Shown piece after piece: positions 28,518 through 36,794 of a stretch of DNA of 64,000 bases (the stretch's first letter is position 1; every line of letters starts with the position of its first letter). The translations under genes and the position numbers were made by a program. This DNA is from Halorientalis sp. IM1011 (GTDB lineage: Archaea > Halobacteriota > Halobacteria > Halobacteriales > Haloarculaceae), in NCBI RefSeq assembly GCF_001989615.1, contig NZ_CP019067.1, forward strand, positions 3,317,614-3,381,613. The letters are read 5' to 3'. The notes under the pieces were generated by a model. The model was not told the origin of the DNA, searched no databases, and saw only the letters and a program-made list of their open reading frames with translations.

Positions 28518-29012
28518 CTAGCGGTTTGGGGGAGCCTGATTCGCCGCTCGCGGCTGATTCCATGGACGTGTCCGCTCGGTTGCCAGCCCGCTCTCGGCTT
28601 CCAGCATGGAGACGCCGTCGAGGACCGTTCTGATCCCGGCCTCCGAAGAGTGGGGGTAGACCGCGATCAGGTCCTCGTCGTCGTACAGCGCCAGGCACGT
28701 TACGGGGAGGACGACCGTCGTGTAGTGGCTGTCGGTGAAACTGTTGTGGCAGTCGTGGCGTTCGAAGGCGGGCGCGAGGCGGACACCGTGGGCGTCGGCC
28801 CAGGCCTCGAACTCCCGGTAGAGGGCGAACTCGCGGCGTGCATCTGCATCGCCGACCGTCACCCGGTGGGGCCACCGTCGGACCGACAGAGCCGCGATGA
28901 CGCCCGCGGCGGACAGCGACTGGAGACGACCCTGAACCCGGGCCTGTTCTGTCCGGGCCCCGGCCGCAACCGATTCGCGGAGAAACAGTTCCGCTCGCGT
29001 AATGTGGGTCAT
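28518..29012 (-). CDS. HTH_63-type haloarchaeal protein, paralogue 1
   Basis: A 164-residue protein of the haloarchaeal HTH_63 group. The N-terminal half (about 5-60) has ELFLRESVAAGARTEQARVQ and a predicted helix-turn-helix. The C-terminal half carries the conserved FERHDCHNSFT and PVTCLALYDDEDLIAVYPHS segments shared with its neighbour. Function is unknown; DNA binding is inferred from the domain name only. I chose the ATG at 29012 over a longer frame because the extension lacks homology to the paralogue. It is 92 bases downstream of the paralogue on the same strand. Confidence 0.72.
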   Translation of the reverse strand: MTHITRAELFLRESVAAGARTEQARVQGRLQSLSAAGVIAALSVRRWPHRVTVGDADARREFALYREFEAWADAHGVRLAPAFERHDCHNSFTDSHYTTVVLPVTCLALYDDEDLIAVYPHSSEAGIRTVLDGVSMLEAESGLATERTRPWNQPRAANQAPPNR

Positions 29013-29104
29013 GGGTGCATCCGCAACGCCGCCAGCGTGCTTAGCTGTTCGGGAAGATGTCACACAGGCATGGGTGTCGAGAACGGTCGGGAACCGGCAG
29101 GTAC

Positions 29105-29602
29105 TCAGTCCGAGACTTCGACGGGGTCCCGCCATTCGGTCCCGTCGGATTCCAGCGTGTCGGTGACTCGGCCAGACCCTGCCTCGATGGCGCGCAGACA
29201 GTCGAGGACGGACCGGGAGCCGTCGGTGGTCGAGTGGGGATAGACGGCGTCGAGGTCACCGTCGCGGTAGACGGCGAGACAGAGGGCGGGGCGGACCAGC
29301 CACCTGCCTCGTTCGCCGGTCTCCATGGAGTAACACGACCGGGTGTCGAAGAAGGGGTCGAGCGAGACGCCGGTGTTTTCGGCCCACTCGCTGAACCGCT
29401 CGTATCGCTCGTGGCTGTCCCCCTCTGACAGCGGCACTTTCTTCTCCCAGGTATCGATCGTCACGTCGTCGACGTGGCCCTCCCTCGCCAGTCGTTCCAG
29501 TCGGCCCGCCACGTCGTCGCGTCGCCGCGCTGCGACCTCGGGCAGCGAGGACCGAGCGAACAGTTCCACCCGTGTCCCGGTGGAGCTCCCGTTACCGGAC
29601 AT
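29105..29602 (-). CDS. HTH_63-type haloarchaeal protein, paralogue 2
   Basis: A 165-residue relative of the preceding gene. It shares VELFARSSLPEVAARRRDDV at the start (motif core VELFARS), the centre FFDTRSCYSMETGERG and the CLAVYRDGDLDAVYPHS block. The paired arrangement suggests tandem duplication followed by divergence. The ATG at 29602 is six codons inside the open frame. A clear AT-rich promoter (GCTTTATTTATTCC on the minus strand, 29624-29637) is centred about 28 bases upstream, so this is the first gene of the pair's transcript. Confidence 0.72.
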   Translation of the reverse strand: MSGNGSSTGTRVELFARSSLPEVAARRRDDVAGRLERLAREGHVDDVTIDTWEKKVPLSEGDSHERYERFSEWAENTGVSLDPFFDTRSCYSMETGERGRWLVRPALCLAVYRDGDLDAVYPHSTTDGSRSVLDCLRAIEAGSGRVTDTLESDGTEWRDPVEVSD

Positions 29603-29712
29603 TCGTATTACTGGATGCAACGCTGGAATAAATAAAGCCTGCTATGTTAGGGGTCGTTGACACTGTACCCCACGGGACTCTCGGGAGCAATACAGAGAGA
29701 GGGTGGTCCACT

Positions 29713-30291
29713 TCAGTTGGATCGACCGCCGTCACCGTCGCTGTCCCCGCCGTCGTCGATGTCGTCTTTTATCGACTGGAGTTCGGCGTCCACGTCGACG
29801 GGGACCGACGCCCCGCCGGATTCGACGTCGAGGTCGGCGTCCGTAGTTTCGGAGTCGGCGAGTCGATCGTCGATCTCGTCGCGGAGCGACCGCGCCTCCT
29901 CGAGGACGCGCCGGGCGTCGTCGTCGGTGGATCGCCCCTCCATCGCGTCCTGAACGTCTGCCAGCACGTCGTCGAGTTTCCGAACGGTAGTCCGACTGAG
30001 TTGGACCGCCCGGTCCCGGACGGCGGTGTCGCGCTCGTCGGTCAGGCCGCGGTCGGGATCGGAGAGCCGGATGGCCCGCTGCAGGAGGCGGAGTGCACGG
30101 ACGTTCGTCTCCAGAATCAGGATCGCACCGGGGATCGCTACCTCGTCGGTGAATCGGAGGAGTTCCCGCGGCGAAGGGGGGCGGAGTCGACGCCGCCGTC
30201 CGGGTTCGAGTTCGCGCTGGAGGTCTCGAAGCGACCGTGCGAGGTCCGCCGCGAGCCGCGCGAGGTCCTCGTCGCTGGCCGAATCGCTCAT
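29713..30291 (-). CDS. haloarchaeal helical protein (DUF7547-like)
   Basis: A 192-residue acidic, mostly helical protein. The middle (ELLRFTDEVAIPGAILILETNVRAL, about residues 43-67) has a moderately hydrophobic stretch. The flanks look like coiled coil (RAVQLSRTTVRKLDDVLADVQ) and the tail is Asp/Ser/Gly-rich and probably disordered. I recall similar conserved haloarchaeal proteins under the label DUF7547, without a known role. It diverges from the DUF7504 gene at 30431. Confidence 0.6.
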   Translation of the reverse strand: MSDSASDEDLARLAADLARSLRDLQRELEPGRRRRLRPPSPRELLRFTDEVAIPGAILILETNVRALRLLQRAIRLSDPDRGLTDERDTAVRDRAVQLSRTTVRKLDDVLADVQDAMEGRSTDDDARRVLEEARSLRDEIDDRLADSETTDADLDVESGGASVPVDVDAELQSIKDDIDDGGDSDGDGGRSN

Positions 30292-30430
30292 ACCGACCCT
30301 ACGCGGCGTCGGGTCTTAAGCCCGGGTCCTCCCACGCCGCCGACCGTCCGCTATCGACCACTCGCCGACTCCGTTTCGAGCGCCGAAATCTGCACAAATA
30401 TTATGGCATCGAGGGCGAAAATTACGACGT

Positions 30431-31015
30431 ATGAGCACGACATCCGTGGCAGCCAAGTTCCCCGGCGCGCTATCGGGGCTCGAGCGCCGCGGGGGCGGGA
30501 TTCTCGTCGTCGGGACGCCGGACGGACAGCGACGGGTCTGCGAGCGGCTGCTCGGGTCCGGCGATCGGGAACGTCTCGTCGTCGACACGGACCAGGCCCA
30601 GTTGACCGCGAACTGTCACCACGGAGCCACGGAGGTCCGCGCGCGTCCGACACAGGCCGCGGCTTGCCGGGCGGGCGCAGTCATGCAGTCGTCGACGCTT
30701 GCCGACCGAGTCGCCGAGACCATCGACGACCACGCGCGGGGTCTCGACCCGTCGGAGTTGCGGATCTGTCTCGGCTCGGCCGCCTCTGACGCGACTGCGG
30801 CCCGGTCCATATTCTTCGATGCCGTCCTCACCGAACTGGAACGCGTGAGCGCGCTGGGACACGTCCACGTTCCCGGGACTTACGACAGCGATCTCGTCCG
30901 TCGGCTCGAACCATTGTTCGACGCGGTCGTGGAGGTACAGACCCAGCCGCGACCCCAGCAGCGCTGGCACGTCCCCGACCACGACGTCACCACCGACTGG
31001 ATCGGTTTAGGGTAA
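30431..31015 (+). CDS. DUF7504 family protein
   Basis: A 194-residue haloarchaeal protein. The fold looks like a degenerate RecA/KaiC-type nucleotide-binding domain: a GGGILVVGTPDGQRRV strand-loop, a Cys-containing middle, LRICLGSAASDATAARSIFF, and a DSDLVRRLEPLFDAVVEVQ C-terminal strand. There is no intact Walker A lysine, so ATPase activity is unlikely. DUF7504 proteins are widespread in haloarchaea and have no established function. The ATG at 30431 is preceded by an AT-rich stretch (CAAATATTATGGC, 30396-30408). Confidence 0.68.
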   Translation: MSTTSVAAKFPGALSGLERRGGGILVVGTPDGQRRVCERLLGSGDRERLVVDTDQAQLTANCHHGATEVRARPTQAAACRAGAVMQSSTLADRVAETIDDHARGLDPSELRICLGSAASDATAARSIFFDAVLTELERVSALGHVHVPGTYDSDLVRRLEPLFDAVVEVQTQPRPQQRWHVPDHDVTTDWIGLG

Positions 31016-31032
31016 CCAAAACCCTTTTAGAT

Positions 31033-31046
31033 TTAGGCGCGCCTAA
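31033..31046. promoter_or_regulatory. iron-regulator operator, 56-residue protein
   Basis: TTAGG-CGCG-CCTAA, nine bases before the ATG at 31056 and just after a TATA-like CTTTTAGAT (31024-31032). The arms are identical to those of the four transport operators, which places this small gene in the same regulon. Confidence 0.8.
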
Positions 31047-31055
31047 GGTCGGGTA

Positions 31056-31226
31056 ATGAGTCACGCGCCGGATACCGTCGACGAGTCCGAGGCGGCGCCA
31101 GAACCGGAAGAAGATGCGCCACTGATCAAGTGTCACAGAGCGACCGACGAGCGAACGGTATTCACCGAGGACGGCAACACCGACGGCTGGATCGCGACGG
31201 ATCTGACCGTCGAGTGTCGGGATTGA
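31056..31226 (+). CDS. 56-residue protein under an iron operator
   Basis: A small acidic protein of 56 residues. The first 22 are Glu/Pro/Ala-rich and probably disordered. The rest reads LIKCHRATDERTVFTEDGN and TDGWIATDLTVECRD, with one Cys at each end (C25 and C54) and one His next to the first, which could bind metal as a dimer. I do not recognise a characterised family. The ATG at 31056 follows an exact TTAGG-N4-CCTAA operator, so expression is probably raised when iron is scarce. No partner gene is co-transcribed on the same strand. Confidence 0.65.
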   Translation: MSHAPDTVDESEAAPEPEEDAPLIKCHRATDERTVFTEDGNTDGWIATDLTVECRD

Positions 31227-31307
31227 GCGACCTGCAGCTGGCGGCTGACGTTCACCGCAAAAAAGAACGAAGTTTTCGATCGCGACTCTTCTCGCGGTCC
31301 GGCGGTC

Positions 31308-31853
31308 CTATTCGGCGCTGGTGTCGAACACGAGCGTGTCGTCTTCGAGGTAGTGGTCGAGGTGGTGGGCGTCGTCCTCGGTCTCGACGAGGATTTCCCG
31401 GAGGATCTCGGCGGTCGCGTGGTCGCCGAGTTCCGTCGCGAGTTCGATGTGTTCCCGGAGGTTCTCGATGATGTCGCCGTAGATCTCCAGATCGTTCTTC
31501 AGCGACGTGCGGATCGGGTACACGTCACCGTCCTCGTGGGGGACGCCGGCCCGCTCGGAGAGGTTGGGCATGCTCGCCACGGGCGTCCCGCCGATGGCCT
31601 GCAGGCGCTCTGCGATCTCGTCGGCCGCCGCTTCGGCGTTCTCGGCGGCGTCGCCGAGGAAGATGTGGAGGTCGCGGAACTCCGCACCCTCGACGTTCCA
31701 GTGGTGTTTCCGAAGCTGGTGGTAGAGGACGTACGTGTCGGCGAGGTCGTCGTTCAGCGCCTCGACGATCTGTTCGGCCTTCTCCTGTTCGAGTCGAAGT
31801 TCGTTCGCTTCGACTTCTCCGAACTCCTTCCGAACGGTTTTCTCGGTGCTCAT
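31308..31853 (-). CDS. dpsA: DpsA ferritin-like DNA protection protein
   Basis: A 181-residue Dps/ferritin-like protein, as in the well-studied halobacterial DpsA. The intersubunit ferroxidase motif is seen as YHQLRKHHWNVEGAEFRDLH, with the His, Asp and Glu ligands and the family's DEIAERLQAIGG following. It oxidises Fe2+ with peroxide or O2 and stores iron in a 12-mer, protecting DNA. The ATG at 31853 was chosen because the longer frame upstream is not conserved. A TATA element (AGTTTATGAT, about 31882-31891) and a perfect palindrome (31928-31943) lie upstream. Confidence 0.93.
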   Translation of the reverse strand: MSTEKTVRKEFGEVEANELRLEQEKAEQIVEALNDDLADTYVLYHQLRKHHWNVEGAEFRDLHIFLGDAAENAEAAADEIAERLQAIGGTPVASMPNLSERAGVPHEDGDVYPIRTSLKNDLEIYGDIIENLREHIELATELGDHATAEILREILVETEDDAHHLDHYLEDDTLVFDTSAE

Positions 31854-31927
31854 CTCGTTCGAACAGTGGTTCGGAGGTATCATAAACTTTGGGTTCGAGA
31901 AACTATTTTTTCCATCCCTAAAATTGA

Positions 31928-31943
31928 TTTCGGCAAGCCGAAA
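31928..31943. promoter_or_regulatory. palindrome upstream of dpsA
   Basis: TTTCGGC-AA-GCCGAAA is a perfect 7+2+7 inverted repeat about 75 bases before the dpsA ATG and about 40 bases upstream of its TATA element. An upstream position suits an activator or a far-acting repressor. The sequence differs from the TTAGG-N4-CCTAA operators, so another regulator, or another mode of the same family, is implied. It also falls between dpsA and the convergent end of the next gene. Confidence 0.5.
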
Positions 31944-31957
31944 CCGAACTGGTTCGG

Positions 31958-32329
31958 TCAGGAACGTTTCAGGACCATCGCTCGCTCGTCGTCGCCGATA
32001 CCGGCACCGGTATCCCGTCGGAGTTGTTCCTCGTGGGCGTCGAGCAGGGCGTGGAGGTCCGTCTCGGCGATGTCGAGGGCGTCGGCGAACTCGTCCCAGA
32101 CGTGGGCGCGCAGGCGCAGGAAGTAGGTGTCGTCGGTCCGCTCGACCACCGGCTGTCCGTGGAACTGCGAGCGCCACTCGTAGACGATGTCCTCGACGCC
32201 GGGGTTGTCCCGGACCTGTTTCTGGTGGCGGGTCAGCAGGTCCCGGAGAGTGGGCTCGTCGACATCGTGACGGCTGGCGACCGTCGCGAGCAGGTCGTCG
32301 TCGAAGGGGGCGAGGGAGTCGTCGGTCAT
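31958..32329 (-). CDS. haloarchaeal protein of unknown function
   Basis: A 123-residue, acidic protein, mostly helical. Segments include DDDLLATVASRHDVDEPTL, a central DIVYEWRSQFHGQPVVER and a C-terminal LHALLDAHEEQL. There are no membrane segments or metal motifs. I do not recognise the family. The ATG at 32329 was preferred over one nine codons upstream (32356) because the latter lies beyond the acidic start typical for these proteins. Its stop is 15 bases from the dpsA-side palindrome. Confidence 0.6.
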   Translation of the reverse strand: MTDDSLAPFDDDLLATVASRHDVDEPTLRDLLTRHQKQVRDNPGVEDIVYEWRSQFHGQPVVERTDDTYFLRLRAHVWDEFADALDIAETDLHALLDAHEEQLRRDTGAGIGDDERAMVLKRS

Positions 32330-32417
32330 CGTTCCCACGAGGAACGGCCGGGACAAAAACGCCGTCGCCGACGACAGGGTCCGATAGGTTCATTCCGCCG
32401 GGACCGAACCGGGTGGT

Positions 32418-33011
32418 ATGTGCGCTCGCTTCGCCCGCGGTTCCTGGCGGTACGCGGCCCCGCCCGCGGTCGTCGGGCTCTTTCTGCTACCGTTCTCGCT
32501 CGTCTGGGCCACCGTCGCCTTCCTCACCGGCGGCGCGGCGCTTGGCTTCCACCGTGATCCGGATCGGTCCCCCCCGACGGACGGTCTTCTCGCCCCGGCA
32601 GACGGGAAGGTTTCGGTCGTCCGCGAGGAGGATCACCGGCTTCGCGTGGGGATCTTCATGAACCTGACCGACGTACACGTCAACCGCGCGCCACTGACCG
32701 GCACCGTCGAGGAGGTGGTCCATTCGCCGGGGAAACACTGGCCCGCCTTCACCAAGGAATCGGACCGTAACGAAAAGGTCCGGATCGAGTTCGAGGAGTA
32801 CACCGTCGTGTTGATCGCCGGCGCGGTCGCACGGCGGATCCACCCCTACGTCGAACCGGGCGAGACGGTCGCGCGAGGCCAGCGCATCGGCCACATCTCC
32901 TTCTCCAGTCGGGTGGACGTACTCATGCCCGAGGACGTGCGCCGCGATGATCTCCGTGTCTCGAAGGGGGAGACCGTGACCGCCGGCGAGACGCGGCTCG
33001 TAGATCGGTGA
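32418..33011 (+). CDS. archaetidylserine decarboxylase (short PSD family)
   Basis: A 197-residue phosphatidylserine decarboxylase-family protein of the short archaeal type. Two membrane segments near the N-terminus (about residues 14-45) are followed by GLLAPADGKVSVVRE and FMNLTDVHVNRAPLTG, which carry the catalytic Asp/His region. Near the C-terminus is HISFSSRVDVLMP, where self-cleavage before Ser would create the pyruvoyl group. It converts archaetidylserine to archaetidylethanolamine. Related forms are linked to archaeosortase-dependent lipid anchoring of surface proteins, but no sortase is in the window. Confidence 0.85.
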   Translation: MCARFARGSWRYAAPPAVVGLFLLPFSLVWATVAFLTGGAALGFHRDPDRSPPTDGLLAPADGKVSVVREEDHRLRVGIFMNLTDVHVNRAPLTGTVEEVVHSPGKHWPAFTKESDRNEKVRIEFEEYTVVLIAGAVARRIHPYVEPGETVARGQRIGHISFSSRVDVLMPEDVRRDDLRVSKGETVTAGETRLVDR

Positions 33012-33035
33012 CCGAAGGCCGGGACCAGTCCCCGC

Positions 33036-34541
33036 TCAGAACGGGTACTCGCGAGATTCGTGCTGAACTGAGATCCACTTCGTCTCGGTGATCTCCTCGA
33101 GGATCAGGTCGCTGTTGAATCCACCCATCCCGGAGGCCCGCTGGCCGCTGAAGGGGACGTGTGCCTCGTCGTTGATCGGCTGATCGCCGACGTGGACGTG
33201 ACCAGTGTTCATGCGCCGGGCGATGGCCTTCCCCGTCCCCTCGTCGTCGGCGTGGACCGATCCGGAGAGGCCGTACTCGGTGTCGTTGGCGACCGCGACC
33301 GCCTCGTCGACGTCCGCGACCGCGATCACCGGCGCGATCGGGCCGAAATGCTCGAAACAGGCCGCCGGCATGTCGTTGTCCACGCCGCTTAGTACTGTGG
33401 GTTCGACCACGAGCGAGTCGTCGACGCCATCCAGCGGGACCGTCTCGCCGCCCGTTTCCAGCGTCGCACCTGCATCGACGGTCTCCGCGACGTATTCGAG
33501 CATCTGATCGCGCTGGGACTCGTCGATTATCGGGCCGACGATGGTGTCCGGATCGTGGGCGCTGCCGGTCGGGAGATCCTCTGCCCGGTCGACGAGGCGG
33601 TCGACGTACTCGTCGTAGACGGCCTCGTGGACGACGTGGCGGTTGATCGAGATGCAGACCTGACCCTGGTGGACGAACGAGCCGAAGACCCCGGCGTCGA
33701 CCGCGCGGTCGAGGTCGGCGTCGGCCGTGACGATGTGCGGGTTGTTCCCACCCAGTTCCATCACGGGCGTGGCGAGGTTCTCGGCGGCCGTCGCGGCCAC
33801 CCCGCGGCCGACCGGCGTCGACCCTGTGAACGTCACCGCGTCGCTCTCGGGGTGGCCAGCGACGCGGTCGCCGATCTCCGACCCCTTTCCGGTGACGACG
33901 TTGACCACTCCGTCCGGGAGTCCGATCTCCTCGAACAGTTTGGCGAAGACCAGTCCGCCGGTGATCGGGGAGTTCGTCGCGGGTTTACAGACCACGGTGT
34001 TCCCGGTCGCGACCGCCGGCCCGATGGCACGCATCGAGAGGTTCAGCGGGAAGTTCCACGGCGAGATGACCGTGACGACCCCGGCCGGGCCGCGCTCCAC
34101 GACGTTCTCCTTCCCCGAGATGTTCGAGCCCTTGTGCTGGCCCTCCAGCCGGCGCGGGTACGTCGCCGCCTCGCGGGCGTGGTCGAGGGTGATCTGAATC
34201 GACGTCTCACCCATGATCCGGCTGCCGCCAACTTCGGCAGCGAGCAATTCGATTAGTTCGTCGCGGTGGGATTCGATGGCCTGGACGAGATCGGTGAGGA
34301 CGCCTTCCCGCCTCGCCGGCGGTGTCTCTGCCCAGTCGTTCTGTGCCGCGGCCGCCGCCTCGTAGGCCGCGTCCACGTCGGCTTCGGTCCCTGCCGGGAC
34401 CTCCGCGACCGTTTCACGAGTGGACGGGTCCTCGACGGGAATCGTCTCGTCGCCTTCGGTCCACTCGCCGTCGACGAGGAGGGCGTTCCAGTCGGCCTCG
34501 ATGGCGTACTCCGACGGCCCAGCGGAGCGCATTTCGCTCAT
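33036..34541 (-). CDS. NAD(P)-dependent aldehyde dehydrogenase
   Basis: A 501-residue ALDH superfamily enzyme of full length. Visible motifs are SPWNFPLN near residue 160, the cofactor loop FTGSTPVGRGVA, the general-base Glu motif MELGGNNPH, and the catalytic Cys in GQVCISINR at about residue 300. The C-terminal EEITETKWISVQ is an oligomerisation strand. It oxidises an aldehyde to the acid; the substrate cannot be read off. It diverges from the acetyl-CoA synthetase gene at 34689. Confidence 0.9.
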   Translation of the reverse strand: MSEMRSAGPSEYAIEADWNALLVDGEWTEGDETIPVEDPSTRETVAEVPAGTEADVDAAYEAAAAAQNDWAETPPARREGVLTDLVQAIESHRDELIELLAAEVGGSRIMGETSIQITLDHAREAATYPRRLEGQHKGSNISGKENVVERGPAGVVTVISPWNFPLNLSMRAIGPAVATGNTVVCKPATNSPITGGLVFAKLFEEIGLPDGVVNVVTGKGSEIGDRVAGHPESDAVTFTGSTPVGRGVAATAAENLATPVMELGGNNPHIVTADADLDRAVDAGVFGSFVHQGQVCISINRHVVHEAVYDEYVDRLVDRAEDLPTGSAHDPDTIVGPIIDESQRDQMLEYVAETVDAGATLETGGETVPLDGVDDSLVVEPTVLSGVDNDMPAACFEHFGPIAPVIAVADVDEAVAVANDTEYGLSGSVHADDEGTGKAIARRMNTGHVHVGDQPINDEAHVPFSGQRASGMGGFNSDLILEEITETKWISVQHESREYPF

Positions 34542-34688
34542 AGATGTAGGTGGGCTGGAATCACTTTGGGCGTTGTTGCCACCTCACGTGCAGTTGCGTG
34601 CGGCGCTGTGCGGGACCGCGCCCGACCGTACCAACCACGTTGGCCGGTTTCCCGAGCTATATCTGTCGTGGTGGCGAACCGCCCGGTG

Positions 34689-36794
34689 ATGGGCGAGCTA
34701 GCTACGATGTTCGCGCCGGACCGGGTGGCGGTCGTCGGCGCGACCGAGAGCGAGGGATCCGTCGGCCGCGCCATCACGTCGAACCTCGCCGCCGACTTCG
34801 AGGGTGAGGTAGTCCCCGTCAACCCCAACGCCGAGACGGTCCTCGGCAAGCAGTGCTACGAGGACATCGGGTCGGTCCCGGGGACGGTCGACGTGGCGGT
34901 GGTCGTGGTGCCGGCAGCCATCGCAGTCGACGTGGTCGAGGGCTGTGGCGAGGCCGGCGTCGAGAACGTGGTCGTCATCACGGCCGGGTTCAGCGAGGCC
35001 GGCAGCGACGGGGCGAGCCGCGAGCGCCGCCTCCGTGACGTCGCCGAGCAGTACGACCTCAACGTCGTCGGCCCCAACAGCCTCGGAATCATGAGCACCG
35101 CCGTGAACATGAACGCGACCTTCGGGCCGGAGAACGCCCGGCCCGGATCGATCTCCTTTATGAGTCAGTCCGGCGCGTTCGTCACCGCGGTCTTGGACTG
35201 GGCCAACGACAACGACGTCGGTTTCAGAGATATCGTGTCGCTTGGAAACAAGACGGTCCTCGACGAACGCAACTTCGTCGCAGAGTGGGGCGACGACCCG
35301 GAGACGGACGTAATCCTGGCCTACCTCGAAGGGATCGAGAACGGCTCGGAGTTCATTCAGACCGCCCGTGAGGTCACGCAGAACACCCCGATCCTGATGG
35401 TCAAATCGGGCCGGACCGAGGCGGGTGCGTCGGCGGCGGCCTCCCACACGGGGACGATGGCCGGCAGCGAACGCGCCTACGAGGCGGGGCTGGAACAGGC
35501 CGGCGTCCTCCGTGTCGAGACGGTTCAGGAACTGTTCGACTACGCCGGCATCCTCGCGGGCCAGCCCCTCCCGGAGAGCGACGGCGTGGCCATCGTCACC
35601 AACGCCGGCGGGCCGGGCGTGATGACGACCGACGCGATCGGCGACGCCGACCTCGATCTGGCGTCCTTCGCCGACGACACCATCGACAGCCTGACCGAGG
35701 CACTCCCGGACGGCGCGAACGTCTACAACCCGATCGACGTGATCGGGGACGCCGACGTGGAGCGGTTCCGGGAGGCCATTCGTATCACGCTGGCGGACCC
35801 GAACGTCGGGGCGGCCATCGTGCTGGCCTGCCCAACCGCGACGCTCACGTTCGAGGACCTGGCCGAGGCCACCGTCGAACTTCAGGCGGAGTACGGGACG
35901 CCGATCGCGGCGTCGCTGATGGGTGGGGATTCCACGCGAGAGGCCCAGTCGATCCTGAGAGAGGCCGACATCCCGACGTACTTCGATCCCGCGCGGGCGG
36001 TCCGGAGCCTCGACGCGCTCCGTGAGTACCGCGAGATTCGGGCCCGCGAGTACACCGAGCCGGAGGAGTTCGACGTGGACCGCGAGCGCGCCCGCGAGGT
36101 TCTCGAATCGGCCAAGCGCCGGGACACCAACAGCCTCGGCGTCGAGGCGATGGACCTCCTGTCGGCCTACGGCATTCCGACACCGGCCGGCGAGATCGTC
36201 GACGGGACCGCCGAGGCACGCGAAGCCGCCGAACGCATCGACGACGGCGACGGCGTCGTGATGAAGATCGTCAGCCCGGACATCCTCCACAAGTCCGACA
36301 TCGGCGGCGTCGAGGTGGGGGTACCCCCCGAGGAGGTGGCCGACACCTACGAGGACCTGGTCACCAGGGCGCGCAACTACCAGTCCGACGCGACCATCCT
36401 CGGCGTGCAGGTCCAGGAGATGCTCGATCTGGACGACGCAACCGAGACCATCGTCGGCACGAACCGCGACCCGCAGTTCGGACCACTCGTGCTGTTCGGT
36501 CTGGGCGGCATCTTCGTCGAGGTGCTGGAGGACACGACGCTGCGGGTCGCGCCGGTGAGCGAACCCGAGGCGGAGGCGATGATCGACGAGATCGAATCCG
36601 CGCCGCTGTTGCGGGGGGCGCGGGGCCGCGAGCCGGTCGACGAGGCCGGCGTCGTCGAGACGATCCAGCGGCTCTCACAGCTGGTGACGGACTTCCCCGC
36701 GATACTGGAACTGGACATCAACCCGCTCGTCGCGACTCCCGAGGGCGTCTCGGCGGTCGACGTGCGACTCACTATCGATCAGGAGCAACTATGA
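34689..36794 (+). CDS. acd: ADP-forming acetate-CoA ligase, fused alpha-beta (ACD)
   Basis: A 701-residue protein with the domain order of fused ADP-forming acyl-CoA synthetases: CoA-binding (about 5-130, ATESEGSVGR), succinyl-CoA ligase-like (about 150-290, with the phosphohistidine in ASHTGTMAGSE), then ligase-CoA and ATP-grasp domains (about 490-700, KIVSPDILHKSDIGGV and GLGGIFVEVL). It makes acetate and ATP from acetyl-CoA, ADP and Pi, as in haloarchaeal ACD, and may take other acyl-CoAs. The ATG at 34689 is where homology begins, although the frame stays open 141 codons further upstream. Confidence 0.9.
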   Translation: MGELATMFAPDRVAVVGATESEGSVGRAITSNLAADFEGEVVPVNPNAETVLGKQCYEDIGSVPGTVDVAVVVVPAAIAVDVVEGCGEAGVENVVVITAGFSEAGSDGASRERRLRDVAEQYDLNVVGPNSLGIMSTAVNMNATFGPENARPGSISFMSQSGAFVTAVLDWANDNDVGFRDIVSLGNKTVLDERNFVAEWGDDPETDVILAYLEGIENGSEFIQTAREVTQNTPILMVKSGRTEAGASAAASHTGTMAGSERAYEAGLEQAGVLRVETVQELFDYAGILAGQPLPESDGVAIVTNAGGPGVMTTDAIGDADLDLASFADDTIDSLTEALPDGANVYNPIDVIGDADVERFREAIRITLADPNVGAAIVLACPTATLTFEDLAEATVELQAEYGTPIAASLMGGDSTREAQSILREADIPTYFDPARAVRSLDALREYREIRAREYTEPEEFDVDRERAREVLESAKRRDTNSLGVEAMDLLSAYGIPTPAGEIVDGTAEAREAAERIDDGDGVVMKIVSPDILHKSDIGGVEVGVPPEEVADTYEDLVTRARNYQSDATILGVQVQEMLDLDDATETIVGTNRDPQFGPLVLFGLGGIFVEVLEDTTLRVAPVSEPEAEAMIDEIESAPLLRGARGREPVDEAGVVETIQRLSQLVTDFPAILELDINPLVATPEGVSAVDVRLTIDQEQL

